44,563 nt of DNA, from assembly GCA_949289265.1 (NCBI GenBank), contig CASENE010000101.1, forward strand, positions 1-44,563. The letters are read 5' to 3'. The DNA comes from an uncultured Bacteroides sp. GTDB lineage: Bacteria > Bacteroidota > Bacteroidia > Bacteroidales > Bacteroidaceae. The translations under genes and the position numbers were made by a program. Below are positions 16,818-25,303 of the stretch, in pieces. The notes under the pieces were generated by a model. It was given only the letters and a program-made list of their open reading frames with translations. It was not told where the DNA came from and did no database searches. The stretch's first letter is position 1. Each line of letters opens with the position of its first letter.

Positions 16818-18254
16818 ATGCGACTAAGCAAGATTCTGATTGCAAGCGTGCTGACAAGCTGCCTCTGTTCCGGCGTGGCGGCCCAGGACGCTTGGTTTGA
16901 TTTCAGTGGAAAGGTGATGGACAAGAAAGGCAAGGGCATAGAGGGCGTGGTGGTGAACGACGGTTTGAGCTTCACCACGACCAATGCTGCCGGCGAATGG
17001 GCGTTGCGTTCGGACACGACCCGCAGCAAGTTTGTGAGCATCTCTACCCCGGCGGCCTACGAGTTGCCCCAGCAAGAGGGACTGGCCGACGGCTTCTACG
17101 TGCCGGTGCGGACATTGGCCTTGCGGGGAGGGCGGCACGATTTTGTGCTGGCCAAGCGCGACAGGCAGACCGACCGCTTCTGCTACGTGGCCGTGTCCGA
17201 CCCGCAGGTGCGCAATGCCCGCGAGATGAAGCGTTGGCGGCAGGAGACGGTGCCCGACCTGTGCGAGGTTATTGACTCGCTGCGGCAGACCCGCGAGGTG
17301 GTGGGCATGACCTTGGGCGACCTGGTGTTCGACAACATGGCGCTGTATGACGAATACAAGACTTCGGTGAAAAACACTGGAGCCGTCTTCTTCCAGTGCA
17401 TCGGCAACCATGACCTCGACAAGCGGTATCAGGACTTGCACAACATGGCCGTGGGCACGCCGGTCTATGGCGAGATGGAGTACCATCGTTATTTCGGCCC
17501 CACGGACTATTCGTTCAACATCGGCAAGGCTCACGTGGTGACGATGAAGAACCTGAACTATGTGGGTGGGAAGCAGTACATCGAGAGCCTGACGGGCGCC
17601 CAGATTGCCTGGCTGGAAAAGGACTTGAGCTATGTTCCCAAAGGCAGCCTGGTGATTCTGAACATGCACGCCGCCGCCTGGAATAAGCTGGGCCGCGACG
17701 GCAACATCCGCAACGCCGCCCGCCTGAAGGAGGTGCTGGAGGGCTATCGGGTGCACGTCTTCTGCGGGCATACCCATTTCTACCAGAACGTGGAGGTGAC
17801 GCCCCAGCTCTACCAGCATAACATCGGCGCCGCCTGCGGGGCCTGGTGGGCAGGCTGGGTGAACCAGTGCGGCGCGCCCAACGGATACCTGGTGGTGGAC
17901 GTGGACGGCGAGCAGCTGAAGTGGCACTACAAGAGCACCCGACGCGATTTCTCCTACCAGTTCCGCCTCTACGGCAAGGGCGAGTTCCGGAGCCAGAGCA
18001 GCTTCGTAGTGGCCAATGTGTGGGACTGGGACGACGCCTGCCGCATCGTCTGGTATCAGGACGGCAAGCCCATGGGCGACATGGAGCAGTTCGTAGATTC
18101 GGACGAGGAGCGGGCCGCGCAGTTGAAAGACCGTTCGGCAGCTGTGAAGACGGCCCATCTGTTCCGCGCCCTGCCGGCCGACGGCGCCCGGCAGATACGG
18201 GTGGAATGGACGAACCGTTTCGGGGAAGTATTTACGCAGACTATGGATTTATAA
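16818..18254 (+). CDS. Secreted calcineurin-like metallophosphoesterase
   Basis: Exported enzyme of 478 residues. Signal peptide is residues 1-22 (cleavage after VAA). A carboxypeptidase-regulatory-like N-terminal domain follows (about 28-110), then the metallophosphoesterase core: SDPQ with D128, GDLVFDN at about 172, GNHD at about 196, an NMHAA motif, and GHTH at 317-320. A C-terminal beta domain (about 370-478) completes the three-domain layout seen in many Bacteroidota proteins. Substrates of this family are mostly unknown phosphate mono- or diesters. The gene precedes a SusC/SusD pair on the same strand, separated by 346 nt that contain repeat array C, so a shared role in periplasmic nutrient breakdown is plausible but unproven. 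Confidence 0.88.
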   Translation: MRLSKILIASVLTSCLCSGVAAQDAWFDFSGKVMDKKGKGIEGVVVNDGLSFTTTNAAGEWALRSDTTRSKFVSISTPAAYELPQQEGLADGFYVPVRTLALRGGRHDFVLAKRDRQTDRFCYVAVSDPQVRNAREMKRWRQETVPDLCEVIDSLRQTREVVGMTLGDLVFDNMALYDEYKTSVKNTGAVFFQCIGNHDLDKRYQDLHNMAVGTPVYGEMEYHRYFGPTDYSFNIGKAHVVTMKNLNYVGGKQYIESLTGAQIAWLEKDLSYVPKGSLVILNMHAAAWNKLGRDGNIRNAARLKEVLEGYRVHVFCGHTHFYQNVEVTPQLYQHNIGAACGAWWAGWVNQCGAPNGYLVVDVDGEQLKWHYKSTRRDFSYQFRLYGKGEFRSQSSFVVANVWDWDDACRIVWYQDGKPMGDMEQFVDSDEERAAQLKDRSAAVKTAHLFRALPADGARQIRVEWTNRFGEVFTQTMDL

Positions 18255-18289
18255 ACCGGCGCGAGTCCGGTCGGCAGGCCGCGGAAGGC

Positions 18290-18323
18290 GCGGGCAGGGA
18301 CGGAAATTCTTCCGGCCCCGCCT
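18290..18323 (+). terminator. GC-rich hairpin after the phosphoesterase gene
   Basis: The arms (CGGAA/TTCCG, extended by GGG/CCC across a mismatch) form a stable stem with an ATTC loop, 36 nt past the stop codon. There is no T tract, so it may be only a weak terminator or an mRNA-stabilising structure. Confidence 0.35.
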
Positions 18324-18366
18324 GAAACTTCGGCCAAGCCTTGCGGAAAACTTCTCACGCCCTTGG

Positions 18367-18507
18367 AAAAACTATAAATTTAGGCTGGATTTACATAAAT
18401 CTAACTTGGATTTACATAAATCCAGCCTGAATTTACATAAATCCAGCCTGAATTTACATAAATCCAGCCTGAATTTACATAAATCCAGCCTAAATTTATA
18501 GTTTTTT
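18367..18507 (+). repeat. 21-bp palindromic tandem repeat with long terminal inverted repeats (array C)
   Basis: Five copies of the core ATTTACATAAAT, usually flanked by GG/GA and CC, recur every 21 bp. Each is a palindrome with a 2-nt centre. The whole array is bounded by a perfect 27-bp inverted repeat (18367-18393 against 18480-18506) that begins AAAAACTATAAAT and ends ATTTATAGTTTTT. The same family occurs at 38755-38852. It lies between the phosphoesterase and susC. Apart from it and the hairpin at 18290, this 346-bp gap shows no recognised promoter. Confidence 0.92.
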
Positions 18508-18600
18508 CCGTAGGTGGCCGGTTTTTGGCCGCCGGCGTGGGAGTTTATCCCTGGGCGAGACAGGCTTTTGCTGTCGGACTTGCCTAAAAAGAGACTTAAA

Positions 18601-21600
18601 ATGAGAATGATTCGATTGCTTGTGCTCCTGGTGGGCGCAATGCTGGCGGGGGCGCTTCCGGCCTCGGCCGAAGACCGGACGATATCCGGCAAGGTATTTG
18701 ACGCGGACAACATCCCCCTGGTGGGAGTGACGGTCATGGTAGACGGCGAGTCGCGCGGAGCGATTTCGGACATGGATGGCAATTTCTCCCTCAAGGTAAA
18801 GGTGGGCGAGGTGCTGCTGAACGTGTCGTACGTGGGCTTCGTGCCCCAGCAGGTGAAGGTGGAGCCCGGCGACGATCATCTGGTCATCCATCTGAAAGAA
18901 GAGTCAGTCCTGCTGAACGAGATGGTCGTGGTGGGCTACGGCAAACAGAAGAAGGTCAACCTGACGGGAGCTGTCTCCACCGTGGAAGCTGGAGACTTGC
19001 AGAACCGCACGGCCACGTCGCTGAGCAACATGTTGCAAGGCTCGGTGGCGGGACTGAACGTCACCACCTCGTCGGGCGTGCCCGGCAGTTCGGCCAGCGT
19101 CAACGTGCGCGGCGTGACGTCCATCAACGCCTCCGACCCATTGGTGCTGATTGACGGCGCGGTGGGCGACCTGGACAATGTCAACCCGAACGACGTGGCC
19201 TCCATCTCGGTCATCAAGGACGCCTCGGCGGCTGCCATCTATGGCGCGCGTGCCGCCTTCGGTGTGATATTGGTGACGACGAAGTCCGGCGCGTCCAAGG
19301 ACGGCAAGGCCGTGGTGCACTACAGCGGCCGCTTCGGCTGGCAGGCCCCGACGACGTCTACCGACTACGAGACCACCGGCTATTGGTCAGTCTACACCAT
19401 CAACCAGTTCTGGCAGGCCAAGAACGGCACCCTGTATGTGGACTACAACGACCAGGACATGCAGGAGCTGTGGAACCGCGTCAACGACAAGACGGAGCAC
19501 CCCGACCGCCCCTGGACTGTGGAGCAGGTGAGAAACGGACGCCGGCAGTGGGTGTATTATGGCAACTATGACTGGTGGCACATGCTCTTCCGCGACAATC
19601 ACCCCATGCAGCAGCACGACGTTTCCATCAGCGGCGGCAAGGACGATATCAAGTATTTCGTGTCCGGCGCGTTCGACCGTCAGGAAGGTATCCTGCGCGA
19701 GCATCCCGATGTCTACAAGCGGTACAACCTGCGCTCGAAGCTGGACTTCCGCATCAACAAGTGGATAACGATGTCCAACAACACCTCGTTCTTCAGTTCG
19801 CAATACAGCTATCAGGGCGACGGCGGGGTGGAAAACCTGATTGCCTACAGCTCGCGCCACGCCTTGGCCTGCTTCCCTCAGAAGAATCCGGACGGCTCGT
19901 GGCTGTATGGCACACCTTATTTAAATTATAAGGTAGCCAACGGACGCCACATCATGCTGGGCGAGAACTCCCACCGCAACGTGAACCGCTCGTCGGACTT
20001 CTCCAACACGACGCGCGTGGTCTATGCTCCCATCAAGGAACTGAGTTTTACGGGCGACTTCACTTACCGCATGTATCAGACGCGCAACACCCACCGCACC
20101 AATCCCCTTTATTACCGCGAGTATCCGGGTGGCGAACTGCTGTCGTATGCCACTGGCGCCGGCCTGAATGAGTTGCAGGAGAGTGTGAACACGAGCAATT
20201 ATTACTCCACCAACGCCTATGCCACCTACGACGACCTGTTTGGCGCGAAGCACCACGTGACCGCCGTGGCCGGCATCAACTACGAGTCGTGGCGCAGCAA
20301 GAACGTGTCGGCCAGCGGCCAGAACCTGCTTTCGGTCGATTTGGACGACCTCGACCTGGTGGGCCCGAACGCCGACGGCACCACCATCACCAGCGTGGGA
20401 GGCGGACAGAACGCATATGCCCTGTTCGGCGCCTTTGCTCGCGTCAACTATGATTATATGAGCCGTTACCTGCTGGAGGTCAGCGGACGTTACGACGGCA
20501 CCTCGCGCTTTGCCGCCGGCAACCAGTGGGGCTTCTTCCCCTCAGCGTCGGTGGGCTGGCGCATGTCGGAAGAGCCCTTCTTCCAGCCCGCACGCCGGTG
20601 GGTGGACAACCTGAAGCTCCGCGCCTCGTTCGGCAGCCTGGGCAATCAGAACATTTCTTCCTATTATTCCTTTGCCCGTCTGGTTTCGATAGGCAGCCTG
20701 AACTACAGCTTTGGCGAGGGAAGCGTGCCGGCCCGCTATGCCACGCTGAGCGCGCCCATCGCTGCCGACATGACGTGGGAGACGGCACAGCAGTGGGACT
20801 TCGGTTTCGACCTGGCGATGCTGGGCAACCGCCTGAATGTGACGGTGGACGGCTATGTGCGCAACACGCTCGACATGCTGACGGACGGCATCGAGCTTCC
20901 GGCCGTGTATGGCGCGTCGGTGCCGGATATGAATACGGCCGACCTGCGCACCAAGGGATATGAAATAGCGGTGAACTGGAACGACCGCTTCGAGTTGGGC
21001 GGCAGTCCTTTCGAGTATGGCGTCGGCTTCAACCTGAGCGACTATAAGAGCGTCATCACCCGCTATGATAACGAAGACAAGACGTTTGCCAAGAGCTATT
21101 ACGAGGGCATGGAACTGGGCGAAGTCTGGGGATTCGTCACGGATGGACTGTTCCAAAGCGACGAGGAAGCCCAGGCCTATGCGGATCAGGTCATCCTGAC
21201 TTACATGGAAAACGGGTTGACCGGTGGCTGGAAGGCCGGCGACGTGAAGTTCGTGGATGTGGATGGAGACGGCTATGTGGATATCGGCAGCAACAACGTC
21301 AAGGATCCCGGCGACCGGAAGATATTGGGCAATTCTCTGCCGAGCTTCAACTATGGCATCACGGCCAATGCGCGCTGGAAGGGAATAGATGCTTCGGTAT
21401 TCTTCCAGGGCACGGGCAACCACTATTGGTATCCTACGGGTCACTTGTCCGGTTTCTGGGGGCCTTATTCCTATCCTTATCTGACCTACCTGCCGGATAA
21501 TTTCCTGGAAAACGTGTGGTCTGAAGACAACCGCGATGCCTATTTCCCCCGGCCGATGGCCTATGCCACCACTTCCGGCCCGCTGAGCAAGGCGAACGAC

Positions 21601-21864
21601 CGCTATCTGCAAAATCTGCGTTACCTGCGTTTCAAGAACCTGACGGTGGGCTACACGTTGCCCGAGGTGTGGACGCATAAGATAGGCATCGACGCTGTCC
21701 GTGTCTACTTCACGGGCGAGAACCTGTGCTACTGGTCGCCCTTCAAGAAACGGACGAAATACGTAGACCCCGAGGCTGCCATAGACCGTTCGGACGACGT
21801 GAACAACGAGGCCTTTTATCCGTGGCAGAAGACGTTTATGTTCGGCATTGACATTACGTTCTAA
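18601..21864 (+). CDS. SusC/RagA-family TonB-dependent outer-membrane transporter
   Basis: Outer-membrane channel of 1087 residues that imports a ligand captured by its SusD partner, using TonB energy. The signal peptide is residues 1-23 (cleavage after ASA). A carboxypeptidase-D-like regulatory domain (about 25-100) is followed by the TonB-box region (EMVVVGYG at about 106-113), and a plug domain with the family signatures SISVIKDASAAAIYGARA and GVILVTTKSG. The large barrel ends in an aromatic residue (FGIDITF). ATG 18601 is chosen over an in-frame upstream start at 18514 because the signal peptide begins here. Codon use is strongly GC-rich. With no adjacent hydrolase except the phosphoesterase, the ligand cannot be named. 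Confidence 0.95.
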   Translation: MRMIRLLVLLVGAMLAGALPASAEDRTISGKVFDADNIPLVGVTVMVDGESRGAISDMDGNFSLKVKVGEVLLNVSYVGFVPQQVKVEPGDDHLVIHLKEESVLLNEMVVVGYGKQKKVNLTGAVSTVEAGDLQNRTATSLSNMLQGSVAGLNVTTSSGVPGSSASVNVRGVTSINASDPLVLIDGAVGDLDNVNPNDVASISVIKDASAAAIYGARAAFGVILVTTKSGASKDGKAVVHYSGRFGWQAPTTSTDYETTGYWSVYTINQFWQAKNGTLYVDYNDQDMQELWNRVNDKTEHPDRPWTVEQVRNGRRQWVYYGNYDWWHMLFRDNHPMQQHDVSISGGKDDIKYFVSGAFDRQEGILREHPDVYKRYNLRSKLDFRINKWITMSNNTSFFSSQYSYQGDGGVENLIAYSSRHALACFPQKNPDGSWLYGTPYLNYKVANGRHIMLGENSHRNVNRSSDFSNTTRVVYAPIKELSFTGDFTYRMYQTRNTHRTNPLYYREYPGGELLSYATGAGLNELQESVNTSNYYSTNAYATYDDLFGAKHHVTAVAGINYESWRSKNVSASGQNLLSVDLDDLDLVGPNADGTTITSVGGGQNAYALFGAFARVNYDYMSRYLLEVSGRYDGTSRFAAGNQWGFFPSASVGWRMSEEPFFQPARRWVDNLKLRASFGSLGNQNISSYYSFARLVSIGSLNYSFGEGSVPARYATLSAPIAADMTWETAQQWDFGFDLAMLGNRLNVTVDGYVRNTLDMLTDGIELPAVYGASVPDMNTADLRTKGYEIAVNWNDRFELGGSPFEYGVGFNLSDYKSVITRYDNEDKTFAKSYYEGMELGEVWGFVTDGLFQSDEEAQAYADQVILTYMENGLTGGWKAGDVKFVDVDGDGYVDIGSNNVKDPGDRKILGNSLPSFNYGITANARWKGIDASVFFQGTGNHYWYPTGHLSGFWGPYSYPYLTYLPDNFLENVWSEDNRDAYFPRPMAYATTSGPLSKANDRYLQNLRYLRFKNLTVGYTLPEVWTHKIGIDAVRVYFTGENLCYWSPFKKRTKYVDPEAAIDRSDDVNNEAFYPWQKTFMFGIDITF

Positions 21865-22024
21865 ACCCGCTTGAAAGTGATAAAACAGGTAAGTTATCAA
21901 GTTTCTGAGCTCTTGGGCTGTCAAGCCTGTGCGTCCCTTCAGGCGGCTTTCTTCAATGCCGGGGGATTGCGTAAAGACTTGCAGGCTCATGAGCTCAGGG
22001 CCCCAAACAACTAAATATATAATT
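21865..22024 (+). other. Unusually long susC-susD intergenic region
   Basis: These 160 nt contain no gene. There are two GAGCTC sites (21908 and 21991 areas) and loosely inverted flanking sequence that could fold, but no clear promoter or terminator. Most susC-susD pairs are separated by only a few tens of nucleotides. Confidence 0.5.
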
Positions 22025-23830
22025 ATGAAGCACAGAAACCTTATTATAATAACGCTGGCCTTGTCTGTCGGGCTGGCGGGATGTGACGGCTTGCTGGACA
22101 AACAGCCCTTGAGCCAGATATCCGAAGAGAATTATTTCAAGACAGAGACCGATTTGCAACTTTTCAGCAATGCCTTCTACAGCGATTTGCTCAACAAGTC
22201 CCCTTATGACGACCAGAGCGACGTGTATGTGCAACAGGAATTGTCGGACGAGATGCTGGGAGGCACCAATCGCATCGTGCCGGCTTCGGGGGGAGGTTGG
22301 ACGTGGACGACGTTGCGCGACATCAACACCTTGCTGGGGCATGCCGACCAGTGTGCCGACCAGGATGCGGTGGTGAAATATACGGCCTTGGCCCGCTTCT
22401 TCCGTGCTTATTTCTATTTTGAAAAAGTGAAGCGCTTCGGCGATGTGCCTTGGTATGACACGGAACTATTTTCGGAGGATGAGGCTTTGTATAAGGCACG
22501 CGATTCGCGGGAACTGGTGATGACCAACATGCTGGCCGATATTGACTATGCCATCAGTGAACTGCCCACAAAGGAGGAAGAGACCAGCAGCCCGTTCCGT
22601 GTGAACCGTTGGGCGGCCTTGGCGCTGAAAGCACGTTTCTGCCTTTATGAAGGCACCTACCGCAAATATCATGGCCTGAGCCTGGAAGGGCATGATTATA
22701 CATTCTATTTGGAGCAGGCAGCCCAGGCCGCAGAAGAGCTGATAGACGGTGGCAAGTATCGCCTGTATGATACGGACCATCCGGAAGAAGACTATCTGAC
22801 GCTATTTGCCGCCGAAGATGCCAACCCGGATGAATACATTCTGGCCATCAAGTTTGATTATGGCATGAGCATCTATCACAATGCTACGGCTCACACCTTG
22901 GTGCCTACCCAGGGACGCCCGGGGCTGACGCGCAAGATGGTGAATACTTACCTGATGAGAGACGGAAGCCGCTTTACGGACAGAGCCGGTTGGCAGACCA
23001 TGTCTTTCCTGGAAGAAGTGCAGAATCGTGACCCTCGTTTGGCGCAGAGCATCCGTACGCCGGGGTATCATCGCATCGGGCAGACGGAATTGCTTGCACC
23101 CGACCTTTCGGTGAGCGTCACGGGGTATCAGCCTGTTAAATTCGTGCAGGATCCCACGGCTTCGGGCGGACAGGTAGACCGCAATGACCGTTCTACGTGC
23201 GACCTGCCGGTTTTCCGCTATGCTGAAGTGTTGCTGAATTTTGCAGAAGCCAAGGCGGAATTGGGCACGCTGACCCAGGATGATTTGGACAAGTCTGTCA
23301 ATGTCATTCGCGACCGTGTGGACATGCCCCATTTGGAACTCTCTGAGGCCAATGCGCATCCGGATCCTTACTTGGCTTCTGCCGATTACGGATTTGTCAA
23401 TGTCACGGGGGCTAATCAAGGTGTTATTCTGGAAATCCGTCGGGAGCGTGCCATCGAGCTGATGCAGGAGGGATTCCGCTGGGACGACCTGATGCGCTGG
23501 AAGGCGGGGGCTTGCATCAATCAGTCCATTCAGGGCATGTATTTCACTGGTGCCGGGCAGTATGACTTTAATGGAGACGGTGCGGTGGATGTAGTCCTTT
23601 ATGGTGCGGGCGAAGAGAAACCGGTGGTTCCCGATGCGCAGATATATGAAATAGGTAGCGATATATTGTTGTCTGAAGGAGACCACGGTTATATTGATTA
23701 CCACGTTGGTATAAAACGTGCGCCGTTCAACGAAGAGCGCGATTATCTTTACCCCATCCCCATCAACGAGCGTTCGTTGAATCATAACTTGACCCAGAAT
23801 CCGGGTTGGGACGACGGCTTGTCGTTCTGA
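22025..23830 (+). CDS. SusD/RagB-family surface lipoprotein
   Basis: Outer-membrane-anchored ligand-binding lipoprotein of 601 residues. The lipobox is LAGC with C20 as the lipidated cysteine. The N-terminal SusD-like domain has the typical DKQPLSQISEENYF stretch, followed by TPR helices (including ALARFFRAYFYF and NRWAALALKARFCLYEG) and the C-terminal RagB/SusD domain with IRRERAIELMQEGFRWDDL and a terminal LTQNPGW. It forms the lid of the SusC channel encoded upstream. ATG 22025 is selected because it begins the lipoprotein signal; upstream in-frame starts lack one. Slightly lower GC than susC. Confidence 0.95.
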   Translation: MKHRNLIIITLALSVGLAGCDGLLDKQPLSQISEENYFKTETDLQLFSNAFYSDLLNKSPYDDQSDVYVQQELSDEMLGGTNRIVPASGGGWTWTTLRDINTLLGHADQCADQDAVVKYTALARFFRAYFYFEKVKRFGDVPWYDTELFSEDEALYKARDSRELVMTNMLADIDYAISELPTKEEETSSPFRVNRWAALALKARFCLYEGTYRKYHGLSLEGHDYTFYLEQAAQAAEELIDGGKYRLYDTDHPEEDYLTLFAAEDANPDEYILAIKFDYGMSIYHNATAHTLVPTQGRPGLTRKMVNTYLMRDGSRFTDRAGWQTMSFLEEVQNRDPRLAQSIRTPGYHRIGQTELLAPDLSVSVTGYQPVKFVQDPTASGGQVDRNDRSTCDLPVFRYAEVLLNFAEAKAELGTLTQDDLDKSVNVIRDRVDMPHLELSEANAHPDPYLASADYGFVNVTGANQGVILEIRRERAIELMQEGFRWDDLMRWKAGACINQSIQGMYFTGAGQYDFNGDGAVDVVLYGAGEEKPVVPDAQIYEIGSDILLSEGDHGYIDYHVGIKRAPFNEERDYLYPIPINERSLNHNLTQNPGWDDGLSF

Positions 23831-23860
23831 GGCATGACGTCAGGAGAAAACAGAACCGGT

Positions 23861-23915
23861 GCGGGGCATCGCTACGTTGACACACGTGGCGGATGCTCCG
23901 CTCTTTCTGTCTTCC
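23861..23915 (+). terminator. Hairpin terminator of the SusC/SusD unit
   Basis: GCGGGGCATCGCTACGT (23861-23877) pairs with 23884-23901 through a 17-bp stem with two G-T pairs and one bulged G. A pyrimidine-rich stretch (ctctttctgtcttccttt) follows. It begins 30 nt after the susD stop. The rest of the 302-bp gap to rpsU holds only the rpsU promoter. Confidence 0.65.
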
Positions 23916-24049
23916 TTTCAGCACGCCAAGAGTGCTCCATTGGGCTGCCAGAGAGGGTGTCCCCTATCTATAATCATGGCATTCAGCGTGTCAGAAAAGA
24001 GAGAAAAACGAAATATACGGGCTGTTTATGGAAAAATGAGCGTAAAGTT

Positions 24050-24080
24050 TTTGTAGATAAAGAAAGTATGCGTAATTTTG
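24050..24080 (+). promoter_or_regulatory. Promoter of the rpsU-xerC-hpf operon
   Basis: A perfect match to the Bacteroidota consensus: TTTG at 24050-24053, 19 bp spacer, TAATTTTG at 24073-24080. The leader to rpsU would be about 45 nt. Confidence 0.8.
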
Positions 24081-24132
24081 CCACCCGAATTTGACATTCT
24101 ATGTTTAACTCTTAATATATTAAAAACAAAAA

Positions 24133-24324
24133 ATGATTGTAGTTCCTGTAAAAGAAGGCGAGAACATCGAAAAGGCGCTGAAGAAATTTAAGCGCAAATT
24201 TGAAAAGACCGGTGTCGTAAAAGAATTGAGACGCAGACAGCAATTTGACAAACCGTCTGTGGTTAAGAGACTTAGAAAAGAACGTGCGGTGTATGTTCAG
24301 AAACTTCAGCAATTGGAAGATTAA
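24133..24324 (+). CDS. rpsU: 30S ribosomal protein bS21
   Basis: Basic protein of 63 residues, with the conserved EGENIEKALKKFKRKF start and a lysine/arginine-rich helical C-terminus. In Bacteroidota ribosomes bS21, with bS18 and bS6, holds the 3' end of 16S rRNA so that the anti-Shine-Dalgarno is not free (known from the Flavobacterium johnsoniae structure). The start codon here is preceded by an A-rich leader (attaaaaacaaaaaatg) with no Shine-Dalgarno, unlike the hpf gene of the same operon. First gene of rpsU-xerC-hpf. Confidence 0.96.
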   Translation: MIVVPVKEGENIEKALKKFKRKFEKTGVVKELRRRQQFDKPSVVKRLRKERAVYVQKLQQLED

Positions 24325-24400
24325 AATTTCGTAAAGACCTTTGATTTATTGAATTCTTTTTCATACATTCGTTGTGCATTTACAGTAGTAATGTAACGGT

Positions 24401-25288
24401 ATGAAACTGACGGACTCTTTTCTGGATTATCTGAGGTATGAGCGGAACTACTCTCCGGAGACGGTGAAGGCATACGGATCGGATTTGCTTCAGTTTGAGG
24501 CTTATTTGCTGGAGGAGAAAGGCGCGGACGTGTCGCTCGCGGATGCTGATGCTTGCTCGGTTCGTACGTGGTTGGCTTCGCTGATGGATGCGGGGTGTGC
24601 TACGACCTCCATCAATCGGAAATTGAGTACCTTGCGTTCTTTTTATCGGTTTCTCTTGAAACAAGGCGTTTGTCGCGTTGATCCGTTGCGTAAAATCGCG
24701 GGGCCGAAAAACAGCAAAAAGTTGCCGGCTTTTGTGCGTGAAAAGGATATGGATCGCTTGTTGGATGACTTGGGCTTTGAGAATGATTTCAAGGGGTGTC
24801 GTGATCGCGTGATTATTGAAACATTCTATCTGACGGGTATGCGCCTATCTGAATTGATAGGGCTGAAAGATGTGGATGTGGATTTTTCGGCGTTGCAATT
24901 TAAAGTGACGGGAAAAAGAAATAAGGAGCGGCTGGTGCCTTTTGGAGGTGAGTTGGTGGAAGATTTGCAAGAGTATGTCAGGAGAAGGAATCGAATTGTG
25001 ACCGGATGTCCGAAGGCTTTTTTTGTTCGTGAATCCGGTGAACAATTATCCCGCAGTATCGTTGAATATATTGTGAAACGGAATCTTTCGAGGGTGGTGT
25101 CTATGGAAAGGCGTTCCCCTCATGTCTTGAGGCATACTTTTGCGACTCAGATGCTGAATCATCATGCTCAATTGGGGTCGATAAAAGAACTGCTGGGGCA
25201 TGAAAGTTTGGCGACGACGGAAATCTATACGCATGTCACTTTCGAGGATCTTAAACAAATGTATAACCAAGCCCATCCTCGGGCTTAA
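24401..25288 (+). CDS. xerC: Tyrosine recombinase XerC/XerD family
   Basis: Site-specific recombinase of 295 residues, the normal Xer length, for resolving chromosome dimers at dif. The N-terminal SAM-like core-binding domain spans about 1-85. The catalytic residues are all visible: R148 (TGMRLSEL), the TGKRNKERLVPF lysine region at about 170, H241 and R244 (HVLRHTF), H267 (LGHESL) and Y276 (EIYTH). Choice of XerC over XerD is tentative. It sits between rpsU and hpf and has no obvious mobile-element neighbours, so it is a housekeeping recombinase, not an integrase. No dif-like site was identified. Confidence 0.88.
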   Translation: MKLTDSFLDYLRYERNYSPETVKAYGSDLLQFEAYLLEEKGADVSLADADACSVRTWLASLMDAGCATTSINRKLSTLRSFYRFLLKQGVCRVDPLRKIAGPKNSKKLPAFVREKDMDRLLDDLGFENDFKGCRDRVIIETFYLTGMRLSELIGLKDVDVDFSALQFKVTGKRNKERLVPFGGELVEDLQEYVRRRNRIVTGCPKAFFVRESGEQLSRSIVEYIVKRNLSRVVSMERRSPHVLRHTFATQMLNHHAQLGSIKELLGHESLATTEIYTHVTFEDLKQMYNQAHPRA

Positions 25289-25290
25289 AC

Positions 25291-25299
25291 AAAGGAGGT
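25291..25299 (+). promoter_or_regulatory. Strong Shine-Dalgarno sequence for hpf
   Basis: AAAGGAGGT is complementary over nine bases to the usual 16S rRNA 3' end (ACCUCCUUU). The last G lies five nt before the ATG at 25304. Nothing comparable precedes any other gene in the window, where leaders are A-rich or carry at most AAGGA (rplJ, fusA). Confidence 0.85.
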
Positions 25300-25303
25300 A
25301 AGT

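Noticed and set aside
18372-18507. Small - strand frame with LDLCK heptapeptide repeats (also at 38760-38951)
   Set aside because: The peptide repeat follows from a 21-bp DNA repeat divisible by three. The palindromic structure and inverted ends explain the sequence better than coding.
18367-18507. CRISPR array
   Set aside because: The cores recur every 21 bp with near-identical linkers, so there are no unique spacers, and no cas genes are present.
23831-24132. Small coding genes between susD and rpsU
   Set aside because: The short frames there have no start context, overlap the hairpin and the rpsU promoter, and show no coding pattern.
24401-25288. XerC-like gene as a phage or island integrase
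   Set aside because: It has standard Xer length and lies in the rpsU-hpf operon; there is no flanking duplication at the nearby tRNAs and no mobile genes.
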